In this document: piece after piece, positions 1-8,718 of the stretch | Position numbering within the stretch: position 1 is the first letter of the stretch | Layout: every line of letters starts with the position of its first letter | Assembly (NCBI RefSeq): GCF_002286785.1 | Contig: NZ_MUJY01000136.1 | Location: 1 to 64,000 of the forward strand | Direction: 5' to 3' | DNA: 64,000 bases | DNA from: Pseudomonas sp. PIC25 | Lineage (GTDB): Bacteria > Pseudomonadota > Gammaproteobacteria > Pseudomonadales > Pseudomonadaceae | Position numbers and translations under genes: made by a program | Notes under the pieces: generated by a model | Databases searched by the model: none | What the model was told of the DNA's origin: nothing | Seen by the model: only the letters and a program-made list of their open reading frames with translations

Positions 1-931
1 AACCGTCGTGAGCTGGACTCCCGTCACGATGCGCTGGCCCACCCAGGCCACCCAATGGATGGACGACCTGGCGGCAGCCAAGAACCTGGCTGGCGGCGAG
101 CTGGTCAGCACGACGGCGCGCTTGGCCTGTCTCGACGGATTGGCGACCACCAATCCCGGTCCGGTCGGCGCCGCCGCCCAGGACGCGATCACCAGTGGGC
201 GCACCGCGCTGACCAAGCAACTGGGCGGGGTCCCGTCATGCCTCGCCGTGACGCCGTTCCAGAGTGGCATCGGACAAGGCCGTGGCCACCAACGCTTTCT
301 GTCGGCGCCCAATCTCCTGGCCCACCTGGGCGACAAGCTGGTGGATGGCCGCGACCCCGCACGACCCGGCGGCGAGCTGTACGCCCTGGCGCTGATATTT
401 CTTTCTACGCGCCTGGATCAACTGGCGGAGATCCTGGCCCGTTTCAACGCACTGCTACCGGTGCCAGACCTGGTGCGCGCCGAGCGGCGCGCCCGGCATC
501 TTTCGCGACTGGAGGCGGAAAAGTGGGTGATCCCCGACGCTAGGCCGCTGCCGCGCTGGCAGCGCCTGCCGCTGGAACGCTGCACGCTGACCAAAGCGGC
601 GAAGCGCTCCATGGCGGGCCAGCTGGCGGTGCTGGAGGGCTACGCCGCCGACAGCTCGCCGATGGCCGACCTAGCGGCCTTGGCCAGCCGCAAGAGCGCC
701 CAGCAGCTGGGACGAGACCAGCAACTGGCCGACTTGCAGGCTCTGCTTGCGGAGGGCTCTACCGATACCAGCATACGCGCCCGGTTGGTCGGTCCCGGCG
801 ATCCGCTTCAATTGCGCTCGGCCCTGCTGGAGGGCGACGCGCCAGGACATGAGTGGGTGTTGAGCGCCGGAGTCGTACTGGTCGGCTCTTTCGACGGTTT
901 GGCTTTTGTGCGGGAGCTGGTGGGCCTATGA
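1..931 (+). CDS. Phage tail/DNA-circulation-like protein, 5' partial
   Basis: The reading frame is open to the left edge, so the GTG at 8 is probably internal and the gene starts outside the window. At least 307 residues are visible, alpha-helical and Leu/Ala-rich, without a signal peptide or membrane segment. The stop overlaps the next ATG by four bases, and the next three genes are coupled the same way, giving the order expected of a Mu-type tail module (DNA circulation protein, baseplate proteins, gp27-like, gp5-like). By position it could be the counterpart of the Mu N/gp43 protein, but I see no diagnostic motif, so the name is inferred from context. It may belong to a phage-derived piece of a contractile injection system rather than an active prophage, since no capsid or lysis genes follow. 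Confidence 0.5.
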   Translation, partial: TVVSWTPVTMRWPTQATQWMDDLAAAKNLAGGELVSTTARLACLDGLATTNPGPVGAAAQDAITSGRTALTKQLGGVPSCLAVTPFQSGIGQGRGHQRFLSAPNLLAHLGDKLVDGRDPARPGGELYALALIFLSTRLDQLAEILARFNALLPVPDLVRAERRARHLSRLEAEKWVIPDARPLPRWQRLPLERCTLTKAAKRSMAGQLAVLEGYAADSSPMADLAALASRKSAQQLGRDQQLADLQALLAEGSTDTSIRARLVGPGDPLQLRSALLEGDAPGHEWVLSAGVVLVGSFDGLAFVRELVGL

Positions 932-1464
932 CACTGCTGTTGGATGGACAGAAGGTGCGCGGAAAGGGGCTCAAGGTAACTGCGAACCTGCGCATCGAAA
1001 GCGAGGATATGTCGGGCCAGACCAGCAACACCGCTGCGGCGCACAAGGGCTTCAAGCCCAAGTCCCTGACGGTCTCGCTACTCATTCCCTTCCGCGACAG
1101 CGCGCACCTGGCGCAGTTGATGAGCTGGGCCGAGGCAACGGCCGCCGGTGGCCAGCGCCGCACCTACCGCATCGTCAACGACACTGCCGAGGCCTTCGGC
1201 GTGCGGCAGGTGGAGTTCAGCGACAACCTGAGTGCCCGGGAAGACGACAGCTTGGCCGCCTGGCGGGTCCAGTTCACCCTGTCCGAAAAGCTGTCCACCG
1301 CCGAGCGCGTGGAAACCCGTCGGCCGAGTAACCCGGTCAAGCAGCAATCCGCCCCGGGGCAGGCCGTCAGTGCGTCAACCAGCGACGATGGGGCAGGCGA
1401 TCAGCCCACCGAGCTGACCGGTTTCGAGGCCGTGCTGAAACGCCTGGACGATGCCCTCGCATGA
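928..1464 (+). CDS. Baseplate complex protein-like, phage-type
   Basis: This 178-residue protein starts at the ATG that overlaps the preceding stop. Residues 1-130 look like a compact beta-rich domain, followed by a polar low-complexity stretch (Pro/Gln/Ser/Asp, about 133-160) and a short C-terminal helix. It resembles the small baseplate-complex proteins of Mu-like tail modules; this is recognition by general similarity and gene order, not by a catalytic motif. Its stop overlaps the next start in ATGA, so it is translated as part of one polycistron. No export signal is present. A structural baseplate role is likely; the exact position in the particle cannot be read from sequence. Confidence 0.5.
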   Translation: MTLLLDGQKVRGKGLKVTANLRIESEDMSGQTSNTAAAHKGFKPKSLTVSLLIPFRDSAHLAQLMSWAEATAAGGQRRTYRIVNDTAEAFGVRQVEFSDNLSAREDDSLAAWRVQFTLSEKLSTAERVETRRPSNPVKQQSAPGQAVSASTSDDGAGDQPTELTGFEAVLKRLDDALA

Positions 1465-2165
1465 AGCTGCACAAGGTTCTGACCATTGCCGGCCAGGTGT
1501 ACCCGCTGGTGAGAGAGGAAGTCCGCCTGGATCTGCGCAGCCCGGGACGGGCCAGCTTCACCATCCAGGCCGGCGCGCCGGTGCGTGGGCTGGTGACGTT
1601 CGACATCAGCTACAACCAGCGCGCCCTGCAGCGCCACTTCATTGGTCACGTGGAGCGCTGCACGGCGGCCAACAGCCAGCAGCAGGTGCTGTTCTGCCGG
1701 GAGCTGACCAGCGTGCTGGCCCTGCCGCTGCCAATGAACCTGCGCCATGTGGACGTGCGGCAGGTGCTCGCCGAAATCAGCGCCCGGACAGGCCTGCGCT
1801 TTCGTGTGCCGGATCGTGCCTACGCCCGGATCAAGGCCCCGTATTTCTACAGCCTGGCCACCGGTTTCCAGGCTATGGACAGCCTGGCCCAGGTCTATGA
1901 CATCGCCGATTTCACCTGGCAGCAGCAGGGCGACGGCGAGGTATTCGTGGGCAGTTGGGCCGACAGCTACTGGGGCGAGCGTCCCCCGCTGCAACTGCCG
2001 GTGGAACTGTTCGAAAGCTACCAAGGCAACCAGAGCGCCACCGTTGCGGCCCTCCCCGGGCTGCGCCCTGGCGCAACGATCAACCAAGGCGAGCGCGTCA
2101 CGTCCGTGACCCTCGCCGGCACCCAGATGGCCATCCGATGGAAGACGCAATCCGCCGCACTGTAG
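1461..2165 (+). CDS. gp27-like baseplate hub protein
   Basis: The 234-residue product has the size and layout of the gp27/gpD-type hub that forms the base of a contractile-tail spike: an N-terminal beta domain, a middle region around residues 95-150 typical of phage late-control D proteins, and a C-terminal domain with the YQGNQSAT segment. It begins at an ATGA overlap with the gene before and overlaps the following gene by 28 bases in another frame. In T6SS VgrG proteins this hub is fused to the gp5 part; here the two are separate polypeptides, as in phages such as Mu (gpP/gpV) or T4. Function as a tail hub is inferred from family layout and context. Confidence 0.55.
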   Translation: MKLHKVLTIAGQVYPLVREEVRLDLRSPGRASFTIQAGAPVRGLVTFDISYNQRALQRHFIGHVERCTAANSQQQVLFCRELTSVLALPLPMNLRHVDVRQVLAEISARTGLRFRVPDRAYARIKAPYFYSLATGFQAMDSLAQVYDIADFTWQQQGDGEVFVGSWADSYWGERPPLQLPVELFESYQGNQSATVAALPGLRPGATINQGERVTSVTLAGTQMAIRWKTQSAAL

Positions 2166-3115
2166 AACGCCAGTTTCCCGAACTGACCGGCGGCTACCAC
2201 CTGCCCCGATTCGGGCGCGTGGTCGCCGTGCCCGATGCCCCGGAATCACAGGGCCTTTGCGACGATTACCGCCCGCGCTTCGGCGTCGATGTAGAGGTGC
2301 TGTTGCCCGATGGCGAACCGGACCCGGCTCTGCCAATTCTGTACAGCCTGCCGGTTCCGGTGCCCATGGGTGGCCAGGAAGCCGGCTTCTACGGCTTTCC
2401 CGAAGAAGGCACCACCGTGGTGGTGTGCTTCGCCTACGGCCTGCCCCACAAGCCCTATATCCAGCAGGTTCTCCCGCACGGGCTCAGCCTGCCCCGGGTT
2501 CCGAAAGGGGATCAGGTGTGGCAGCACAGCGAGGCCTGCCAGCAGCGCGTGGACGCGGACGGCAACTGGCTGCGGCAGACGGATGGACGGATTCGCGATC
2601 AGGCCGTGGAGCGCGACGTGGAGGCCCTGGACAACGCCGAGCGCTACCAGAACAGCACGGTGGACGTGGACGATCACAGCACCGAGTCCGTGGGCGGGAT
2701 CAAAAGGATCGAGGCGCTGGGCGCGCTCAAGCTGCTATCCGGTGGCTCCGCCAGCCTTGCGGCCGTGGACGACCTGCATCAGGCGACGGGGCGAGACTTG
2801 AACCTGGTGGTGGGGCAGAAGCACAACGCCACTGTGGGCGGCGACATGGTGGAGCGGATCCAGGGGCTGCGCCAGAGCGTGTCGGCCATGAGCCAACGCC
2901 TGCAGGCGCCGAAGACCTGGTTAGGATCCGGCTCGGTGAACGTGCTCCAGGTGCTCTGCGATTTGATCGACCTGGTGGAGCAAATGAACACCCAACTGGC
3001 CAGCCATACCCATAGTCCAGGACCGACACCGAGCCCTGGGGACGTCTCCGGCTTTACAGCCAAGGCGACACAAGCCGCTGGGCTTTCTGGTCGTCTCAAG
3101 CCGATAACGGCGTAA
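2138..3115 (+). CDS. gp5/gpV-like tail spike (baseplate assembly) protein
   Basis: The start is taken at the ATG at 2138, inside the end of the previous gene, giving 325 residues. The first 130 residues form an OB-fold-like domain (HLPRFGRVV, then GGQEAGFYGFPEEGTTVVVCF), the hallmark of Phage_base_V/gp5 proteins, followed by a repetitive beta region (DVDDHSTESVGG, residues about 175-265) like the spike shaft. A helical segment and a short His/Pro-rich tail end the protein. With the preceding gene it would make a split VgrG-like spike. The true VgrG follows 187 bases later, so this cluster carries two spikes of different architecture. No toxin extension is visible. Confidence 0.6.
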   Translation: MEDAIRRTVERQFPELTGGYHLPRFGRVVAVPDAPESQGLCDDYRPRFGVDVEVLLPDGEPDPALPILYSLPVPVPMGGQEAGFYGFPEEGTTVVVCFAYGLPHKPYIQQVLPHGLSLPRVPKGDQVWQHSEACQQRVDADGNWLRQTDGRIRDQAVERDVEALDNAERYQNSTVDVDDHSTESVGGIKRIEALGALKLLSGGSASLAAVDDLHQATGRDLNLVVGQKHNATVGGDMVERIQGLRQSVSAMSQRLQAPKTWLGSGSVNVLQVLCDLIDLVEQMNTQLASHTHSPGPTPSPGDVSGFTAKATQAAGLSGRLKPITA

Positions 3116-3121
3116 AAAGCC

Positions 3122-3187
3122 GGACAATTGTCCTTTGCGTCCCGTATCACATTACTGTTTGAGAGGTGAGTCTCAGCAACAAACAGT
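3122..3187 (+). promoter_or_regulatory. Palindrome and hairpin upstream of vgrG
   Basis: The 187-base gap before vgrG contains a perfect 12-base palindrome (GGACAATTGTCC, 3122-3133) and an inverted repeat ACTGTTTG/CAAACAGT (3154-3161 and 3180-3187) enclosing a smaller GAGA/TCTC stem. No T-run follows, so it is not a typical terminator. It may mark the promoter region of the vgrG unit; the function is inference. Confidence 0.35.
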
Positions 3188-3302
3188 TACAAAGTGCCTG
3201 TAAACCGCATGGGCCGTGTGCCAGCGGGCGGTGCGCAAAAACCTGCCAACGAAAAAATATTTAGGGTCCGCAGCCTTGACCGTTTATTGCGGAGGACAGC
3301 GG

Positions 3303-5354
3303 ATGTTCCAGCCTGCCGATACCCCTCAGTTCACCCTGGCCATTCCTGACGTTCGCCACGACCTGCAAGTGCTGGCGTTTACCGGCAAAGAAGCCATCAG
3401 CACCCCGTATGACTTCCAGATCGAGTGCGTCAGCGAGCATGCTGACCTGGATTTGCAGAGTTTTCTCAACCAGCCGGCCTTCCTGCGTTTCGGGCACAAC
3501 GGCGAGGGTATTCACGGCCTGATCTATCAGATCGCCCAGGGCGAATCCGGCAAGCGCCTGACCCGCTATCACCTGACCCTGGTCCCGCGGCTCTTTTATT
3601 TGGCCCATCGGATCAACCACCGCATTTTCCAGAATCTGTCGGTGCCGCAGATTGTTTCCACGATCCTGAAAGAACACGGCATCCTCACGGACGCACACCG
3701 CTTCCAGCTCGGCCCCACCGTCTACCCCGAGCGCGACTACTGCGTGCAGTACGGCGAGACCGACCTCGCCTTCATCGCCCGGATTTGCTCCGAAATTGGC
3801 CTGCACTACCACTTCCGTCATAGCGAGGCCGGCCACGAGCTGGTGTTCGGCGACGACCAGACCGTGTTCCCCAAGCTCGCCCCGGTGGCCTACCAGCAGG
3901 ACACCGGCTTGGTGGCCGATGAACCGGTGATCAAGCGCTTCGGCCTGCGCCTGGCGACCCGCACCAACCACATCGCCCAGCGCGACTACAACTTCGAAAA
4001 GCCCTCGGTGCTGATGGAAGCGGGCTACGTTAGCGATTTCTCGCCCGTCCTGGAGCGCTACGATTACCCCGGCCACTTCTCCGACCGGGATCGTGGCCGG
4101 CACCTGGCCAAGCGCATCCTGGAACGCGAGCGGGCCGACTACGAACTGGCCGAAGGTCAGAGCGACCAGCCCTTCCTGCGCAGCGGCCACTTCCTGCCAC
4201 TGTCCGACCATCCGCGTGCGAATTGGAACGACCTCTGGCTGCTGACCGCTATTCGCCATGAAGGCAAGCAGCCGCAGGTGCTGGAAGAGTCGGTCACCAG
4301 CGGCGCCCCCGGTGATGAAGACTTCACCCAGGGCTACCGTAACCACTTCACCGCCATCCCCTGGGACGTGTTCTACCGTCCGCCGCTGCACGCCAAACCG
4401 ACGATCCTGGCCACGCAGACCGCCGTCGTCACCGGCCCGCCCGGCGAAGAGATTCACTGTGATCGATTTGGCCGGATCAAAATCCAGTTCCATTGGGACC
4501 GCCGCGACCTCGGTAGCGACCAGAGCAGTTGCTGGGTTCGCGTGGCGTCGAGCTGGGCCGGCGACCGTTACGGCGCCATCGCCATTCCGCGAGTGGGGAT
4601 GGAAGTCATCGTCAGCTTTCTTGAAGGCGATCCGGATTGTCCGGTGGTGACCGGCTGCCTCTATAACGCCAAGCACGTGGTGCCCTACGACCTGCCGGCG
4701 AACAAGACCCGTTCGGTGTTCAAGACGCTCAGTTCGCCCGGTGGCGGCGGCCACAACGAACTGCGCATCGAGGACCGCAAAGGCCAGGAGCAAATCTACC
4801 TCCACGCCGAACGCGACCTGGAACAGAACATCCAGCACGACCAGACCATCCACGTTGGCCACGAACGCCACGACACCGTGGAGGCCAACAGCTACAGCGA
4901 CTTCATGGCCGAGGAACACCGCACCGTCCACGGCGACCGCAAGACCGAACTCAAGGCCGACGACCACCTCACCATCGCCGGCAGCGCGCATACCCGTGCC
5001 GGGCAGGTGCTGACCGTGCATGCCGGCCAGGAGGTCCACATCCAGGCCGGCGCCAAGGTCGTCATCGATGCCGGTGCCAGCCTGACGCTACAGGCCGGTG
5101 GGCAGCACATCGTCATCGGCCCTGGCGGCATCGTCAGCAGCGTCCCGATCACCCAGGGTGGCGCGCCCGTCAGCGGCACCCCGGCCGCGCCGAAGCTGCC
5201 GAAGGATGCCGAACCGGCGGACACCTCCATCCCCGGCAAGCCCACCGAAGCCCTGCGCAAGCAGGAAATGATCCTGCGCGATGCCATCGATCAAGGTGAA
5301 GGCGTGTGTGAAGTCTGCGAAGCCGTGAAGAAGGAAGAGCGGTTATGGATGTGA
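3303..5354 (+). CDS. vgrG: Type VI secretion spike protein VgrG
   Basis: VgrG forms the trimeric tip of the T6SS puncturing device and loads effectors. The 683-residue protein starts at the ATG at 3303, preceded by GGAGGA about ten bases upstream; a longer upstream frame lacks a comparable site. Residues 1-370 form the gp27-like module and the gp5 OB-fold carries CDRFGRIKIQFHWD near residue 385, the family signature. GGGGHNELRIEDRKGQE near residue 480 starts the beta-helical spike with repeated HxxV/TVH units. The C-terminal tail (after about residue 620) is Pro/Ala-rich and ends in CEVCEAVKKEERLWM, with no recognisable enzymatic domain, so it is a carrier VgrG. Its stop overlaps the DUF4123 start by ten bases, indicating that the downstream effector is its cargo. 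Confidence 0.95.
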   Translation: MFQPADTPQFTLAIPDVRHDLQVLAFTGKEAISTPYDFQIECVSEHADLDLQSFLNQPAFLRFGHNGEGIHGLIYQIAQGESGKRLTRYHLTLVPRLFYLAHRINHRIFQNLSVPQIVSTILKEHGILTDAHRFQLGPTVYPERDYCVQYGETDLAFIARICSEIGLHYHFRHSEAGHELVFGDDQTVFPKLAPVAYQQDTGLVADEPVIKRFGLRLATRTNHIAQRDYNFEKPSVLMEAGYVSDFSPVLERYDYPGHFSDRDRGRHLAKRILERERADYELAEGQSDQPFLRSGHFLPLSDHPRANWNDLWLLTAIRHEGKQPQVLEESVTSGAPGDEDFTQGYRNHFTAIPWDVFYRPPLHAKPTILATQTAVVTGPPGEEIHCDRFGRIKIQFHWDRRDLGSDQSSCWVRVASSWAGDRYGAIAIPRVGMEVIVSFLEGDPDCPVVTGCLYNAKHVVPYDLPANKTRSVFKTLSSPGGGGHNELRIEDRKGQEQIYLHAERDLEQNIQHDQTIHVGHERHDTVEANSYSDFMAEEHRTVHGDRKTELKADDHLTIAGSAHTRAGQVLTVHAGQEVHIQAGAKVVIDAGASLTLQAGGQHIVIGPGGIVSSVPITQGGAPVSGTPAAPKLPKDAEPADTSIPGKPTEALRKQEMILRDAIDQGEGVCEVCEAVKKEERLWM

Positions 5355-5911
5355 TACGGGGACAAGGCTTTCTGTTCGTCGATGGGCTGCTGATCGACCC
5401 GGCGATGGCCTGGTGTTTCCAGTACCTGCCCGAGTGTGAGCCACCATTGCCGCTGCTGCGCGGCACCGCCTACGACGGCATGGCCGACTTCGGCCCGCTG
5501 TTGATCCCGGTGCGACCGGGGGACCAAGCCGACCGCGTTTGGCAGCAAGTGGACAGCCCGCTGCACCATGCCGTATGGCTGGAAAGCCGGCTGGACCCTT
5601 TTGCGATGCAGCCCATCCTGCGGCGTCGGCTTCAGGTACGCGATCCCAGCGGGCAACCCTACTGGCTGCGCTTCTACGATGCCCGCGCCTTGTCGCGTGC
5701 GCATCACGTGGGCCTGGAGTTTCCGCAGGGTTTCTGGCATGGCATCGATGCCGTCTGGCTGCCGCGTGACACCGGCCCCTTCCTCGCCTGGGCCAATCCG
5801 CATCCAGACGACGATGCGGCCCCACGCGACCTCGACATCGCCCCGCAAATCACTTTGGACTGGCCGTTGCTGCAAGCGTTGGCCAACACGGAAACGGAGA
5901 TCCGCGCATGA
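5345..5911 (+). CDS. DUF4123 T6SS adaptor/chaperone (Tap/TEC type)
   Basis: DUF4123 proteins hold a T6SS effector and deliver it to the C-terminus of the cognate VgrG. This one is 188 residues, a normal length. Visible family features are the N-terminal beta strand FLFVDGLLID, the segment ETPPLPLLRG-like around residues 30-45, and the motif FYDARAL (about 100-106), matching the conserved FYDPR/FYD region. The gene overlaps vgrG by ten bases and the effector gene by four, so all three are translated together, and chaperone-between-VgrG-and-effector is the standard order. Cytoplasmic; no signal or membrane segment. The name is family-based; pairing with this VgrG and effector is inferred from context. 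Confidence 0.88.
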   Translation: MDVIRGQGFLFVDGLLIDPAMAWCFQYLPECEPPLPLLRGTAYDGMADFGPLLIPVRPGDQADRVWQQVDSPLHHAVWLESRLDPFAMQPILRRRLQVRDPSGQPYWLRFYDARALSRAHHVGLEFPQGFWHGIDAVWLPRDTGPFLAWANPHPDDDAAPRDLDIAPQITLDWPLLQALANTETEIRA

Positions 5912-8718
5912 ACCAACTCACCAACCCCATGGACAGCTACCCCTATCCGGTCAAGGCGCTGAGCTGTCCGCTGCTGGTTGCCGTGTTGCCGTTGCGCTAC
6001 GCCATCGGCCCGAATCGGGGCTTCGACGCCGCCACGCTCGGCCTGCCGCCGCTGGAGGGCGCCTTTCCGGCCCTCGGCGCCCGCTACAAGATCGATCCGT
6101 CCGCCACGCTCAACTACAGCCGACGTCTGCTGCGCGACGGCTGGCTCTACGTCTGGACGTCCCGGCATCGGCGTCTGATCGAGCACCAAGTCACGGACCA
6201 CCTCATTACCCAAACTCAGCGCGCAGGATCGGTGGTGGACAAGCGCCAACTGCCCTACCTGATCCTGCGGGCGGGCGAGCCAGTTATGGTGGCTTGGTCG
6301 CCGGTGCAGTGGAGCGACGCGCAGTATCAGGCGGCCAAAACCCAGGAAGCGGTACGCCAGCGGGTGATGCGGGGCTTCACGCCCGGCGCCGGACCGTTCA
6401 GTGGTCCCACGGGCAACAGCGCGCCGCAGGAAACGCTGTCGGTGGGCGATTACATGAGCCCGGACAGCTACGCCTGGAGCTGCGAGCCCGATACCAGCAA
6501 GCGCCCCGACTGGATCAAGACCCACTTCGCCATGGGGCATTGCGAGCAGCAGGCCTGGGTGGCGGTGGACGATCCCTGGGGCGTTGCCTTGGACCTGGCC
6601 GCGCTGATGCGCACCTGCAAGCAGCGTTACGACAGCGTTCGTCGTCGGAGTGGCGAAGACTGGGCCATGGCCAACGTGCTGCGCAGCCTGGAGCGCGGCG
6701 ACGAGCAACTGGGCCGCACGATGCGCGACATCACCGACTATCCGAAACTGGTGCGGACCTGGCAGGAACAGGACGCCACTGAACATCGCTACGCGGAAGA
6801 CGTCCGCCGGCTCAGCGAACTGTGGGCGACCTGGTTCGAGACCCTGCGCAGCCGGGGCGTGGCCACCCTGGACACCGCCTGCGGCCACTTCGATATCACC
6901 CAGCGCGACAGCCGCGATGCACTGGAACAGCATTTCGCCGCTGCTTGCCTGGGGCCGGCCGAGACCAGTGCCGGCATCAAGGCCATCGCCCCCGCCCTGG
7001 CCCCGGCACAGGCGCCGGCCAAGCCCTGGCTGCTCTGGAGCTTGCTGGGCCTGACTCGCCGCCTAGGCCCCGGCGAACTCAAGCAACTGCTCGATGCCGT
7101 GGAGGGTACCAAGGGCAGCCTGCCGGACATCGCCGAGGCCAGCGAACAGATGGCCCGCGCCCTGGCCCTGAGTGCCGCGCTCAATGCCGGGGCCAGCCGT
7201 CTAGCCAGCTACACCCCGGCCCGTGCCCAGGAGCCGCTGTTCGCCGCGCTCGCCCCGGTGGCCGCCACCCGCGCCCGCAGCCTGCCGGAGACGGCGGACG
7301 ACTTGCTGCGCTACTACACCCTCGCCGCCCTGGGGCGCAGCGGCCAGCGTCTGGACGTCCTCGCCGCCACCGAGCACGTGGTGGGCGACTGGCTCGGCAG
7401 CCTGGTAAGTACTAACCCCGCTGCGCCCCGAGGAGCCCGCAAGACGCCCATTGCCACCGCCGTCGAAAAAGCCCTGCCCATGCTGCGGCTGGTGCCGGCC
7501 AACGATCCGGGGCCGGCGATACCCAAGCCGGGCTATGGCGGCCCGACGCCTACACCGACACCCACCTCATCGGTGCCGAGCGTGCCCGCGCATGGGGGCG
7601 GCACCGCAACGCGGGTAACGGCCGACAGCGTTCTGGACCTGAGCAAGGATGCGCTGAAGCGGGCGCCGTTGAAGAGTTTGATTGCGGTGCTGGCAGCGGT
7701 GAATGTGGGGGTGGCGGTCAAGAATTTCGCCGGCGACCGGTCGGGGAAAAGTGCGCTGGACATAGTGGGAGGAGTGTTCGGAACGGGTACTGCTGTGGCA
7801 GCCGTGGTCCAGCGATTGGCGGAATTGGATTGGGAGGCCGCCGTTCGGGAGACTGGTGCGCTTTCGGCTGAAAGCCGCCGGGAATTGTTGCGGGCTCTGG
7901 GCCTAGGGATGGCCACCCAGTTTGCCCAATCCCTCACCTCCAGCGTCGACATCCTGATCTTTGGCTATGAAGCCATTGATGCCTACCGCGTGGGCGACTT
8001 CGACACAGCGGCGATCAATGCGGGCCTGACGGCGGCCTCCGCTGGCCAGTTGGCCCTGGCGGTCAAGGCGTACCGGGCATATCGTGCCGCTCGCCTGGCC
8101 GTGATGTTGGGCGAGTTGGCGGCCATTCGAGTTGGCACGTCCGTGGTCGGCGGCTGGGTCGGCGCCCTGACCTTGGGCCTGACCACCACTGTACTCGCCG
8201 GCCTGCTGGCCCGCAGCTACACCCAGAACACCCCGCTGGAGAAGTGGGTGGCGCAGACCCGCTTCGGGATCAAGCCGGCCGACTGGGCCAGCCGCTACAA
8301 CGACGAGATGCGCGAACTGTACAAGACGGTGTTCCCCTTCACCTTCAACCTGGGGCGATTGGTCGAGTTGAACCCGTATAAAGGGCATATCGAAACGACT
8401 TGGCTTATCCTGCGCCTGCCTGGGCAGACTCGCCTGCAAGATTGGATGATCCACTTCAAGGGGGTGGAGGTCTGGGACAACCACGGCTGGTTCGGCCTGC
8501 GCGACATCGAGCGCCCGGTGGAGTGGACCGGCAACGCCTTCGAGGCGGACATTGGAACACGGCGTCCGCATGAGCCGGGCGTGGCGCGCTACCGCAAGCT
8601 CTATCGCGAGGAAAAGGACTTGGGACAAATCAAGAAGATCAAGGGAACGCTGACCTACTCGCCGCTGCCCGGCGTGTCGCTGCCCGCCATCGAAGTGGAT
8701 GACGTGGCATGGCTTTGA
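5908..8718 (+). CDS. MIX-type T6SS effector, putative membrane-active toxin
   Basis: This 936-residue protein is the likely cargo of the adjacent VgrG. Its N-terminus (CPLLVAVLPLRYAIGP, residues 20-35) resembles VasX/BTH_I2691-type effectors, and LLRDGWLYVW (about 74-83) fits the MIX marker motif hRxGhhYhY of T6SS effectors. A Pro/Thr linker (about 545-565, alternating Pro-Thr) separates the N-terminal half from a region with hydrophobic segments near residues 588-608, 617-637 and 744-768. A soluble C-terminal domain of about 165 residues follows. The membrane segments suggest a pore-forming or membrane-inserting mode as in VasX; no nuclease, lipase (GxSxG) or amidase motif was found. The start overlaps the DUF4123 stop (ATGA) and the end overlaps the putative immunity gene by ten bases. 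Toxic activity is inference. Confidence 0.78.
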   Translation: MNQLTNPMDSYPYPVKALSCPLLVAVLPLRYAIGPNRGFDAATLGLPPLEGAFPALGARYKIDPSATLNYSRRLLRDGWLYVWTSRHRRLIEHQVTDHLITQTQRAGSVVDKRQLPYLILRAGEPVMVAWSPVQWSDAQYQAAKTQEAVRQRVMRGFTPGAGPFSGPTGNSAPQETLSVGDYMSPDSYAWSCEPDTSKRPDWIKTHFAMGHCEQQAWVAVDDPWGVALDLAALMRTCKQRYDSVRRRSGEDWAMANVLRSLERGDEQLGRTMRDITDYPKLVRTWQEQDATEHRYAEDVRRLSELWATWFETLRSRGVATLDTACGHFDITQRDSRDALEQHFAAACLGPAETSAGIKAIAPALAPAQAPAKPWLLWSLLGLTRRLGPGELKQLLDAVEGTKGSLPDIAEASEQMARALALSAALNAGASRLASYTPARAQEPLFAALAPVAATRARSLPETADDLLRYYTLAALGRSGQRLDVLAATEHVVGDWLGSLVSTNPAAPRGARKTPIATAVEKALPMLRLVPANDPGPAIPKPGYGGPTPTPTPTSSVPSVPAHGGGTATRVTADSVLDLSKDALKRAPLKSLIAVLAAVNVGVAVKNFAGDRSGKSALDIVGGVFGTGTAVAAVVQRLAELDWEAAVRETGALSAESRRELLRALGLGMATQFAQSLTSSVDILIFGYEAIDAYRVGDFDTAAINAGLTAASAGQLALAVKAYRAYRAARLAVMLGELAAIRVGTSVVGGWVGALTLGLTTTVLAGLLARSYTQNTPLEKWVAQTRFGIKPADWASRYNDEMRELYKTVFPFTFNLGRLVELNPYKGHIETTWLILRLPGQTRLQDWMIHFKGVEVWDNHGWFGLRDIERPVEWTGNAFEADIGTRRPHEPGVARYRKLYREEKDLGQIKKIKGTLTYSPLPGVSLPAIEVDDVAWL

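Noticed and set aside
5908-8718. Enzymatic toxin domain (lipase, nuclease or amidase) in the effector
   Set aside because: No GxSxG, HNH, PAAR, RHS or Cys-His amidase motif was found; only hydrophobic segments and an unassigned C-terminal domain are visible.
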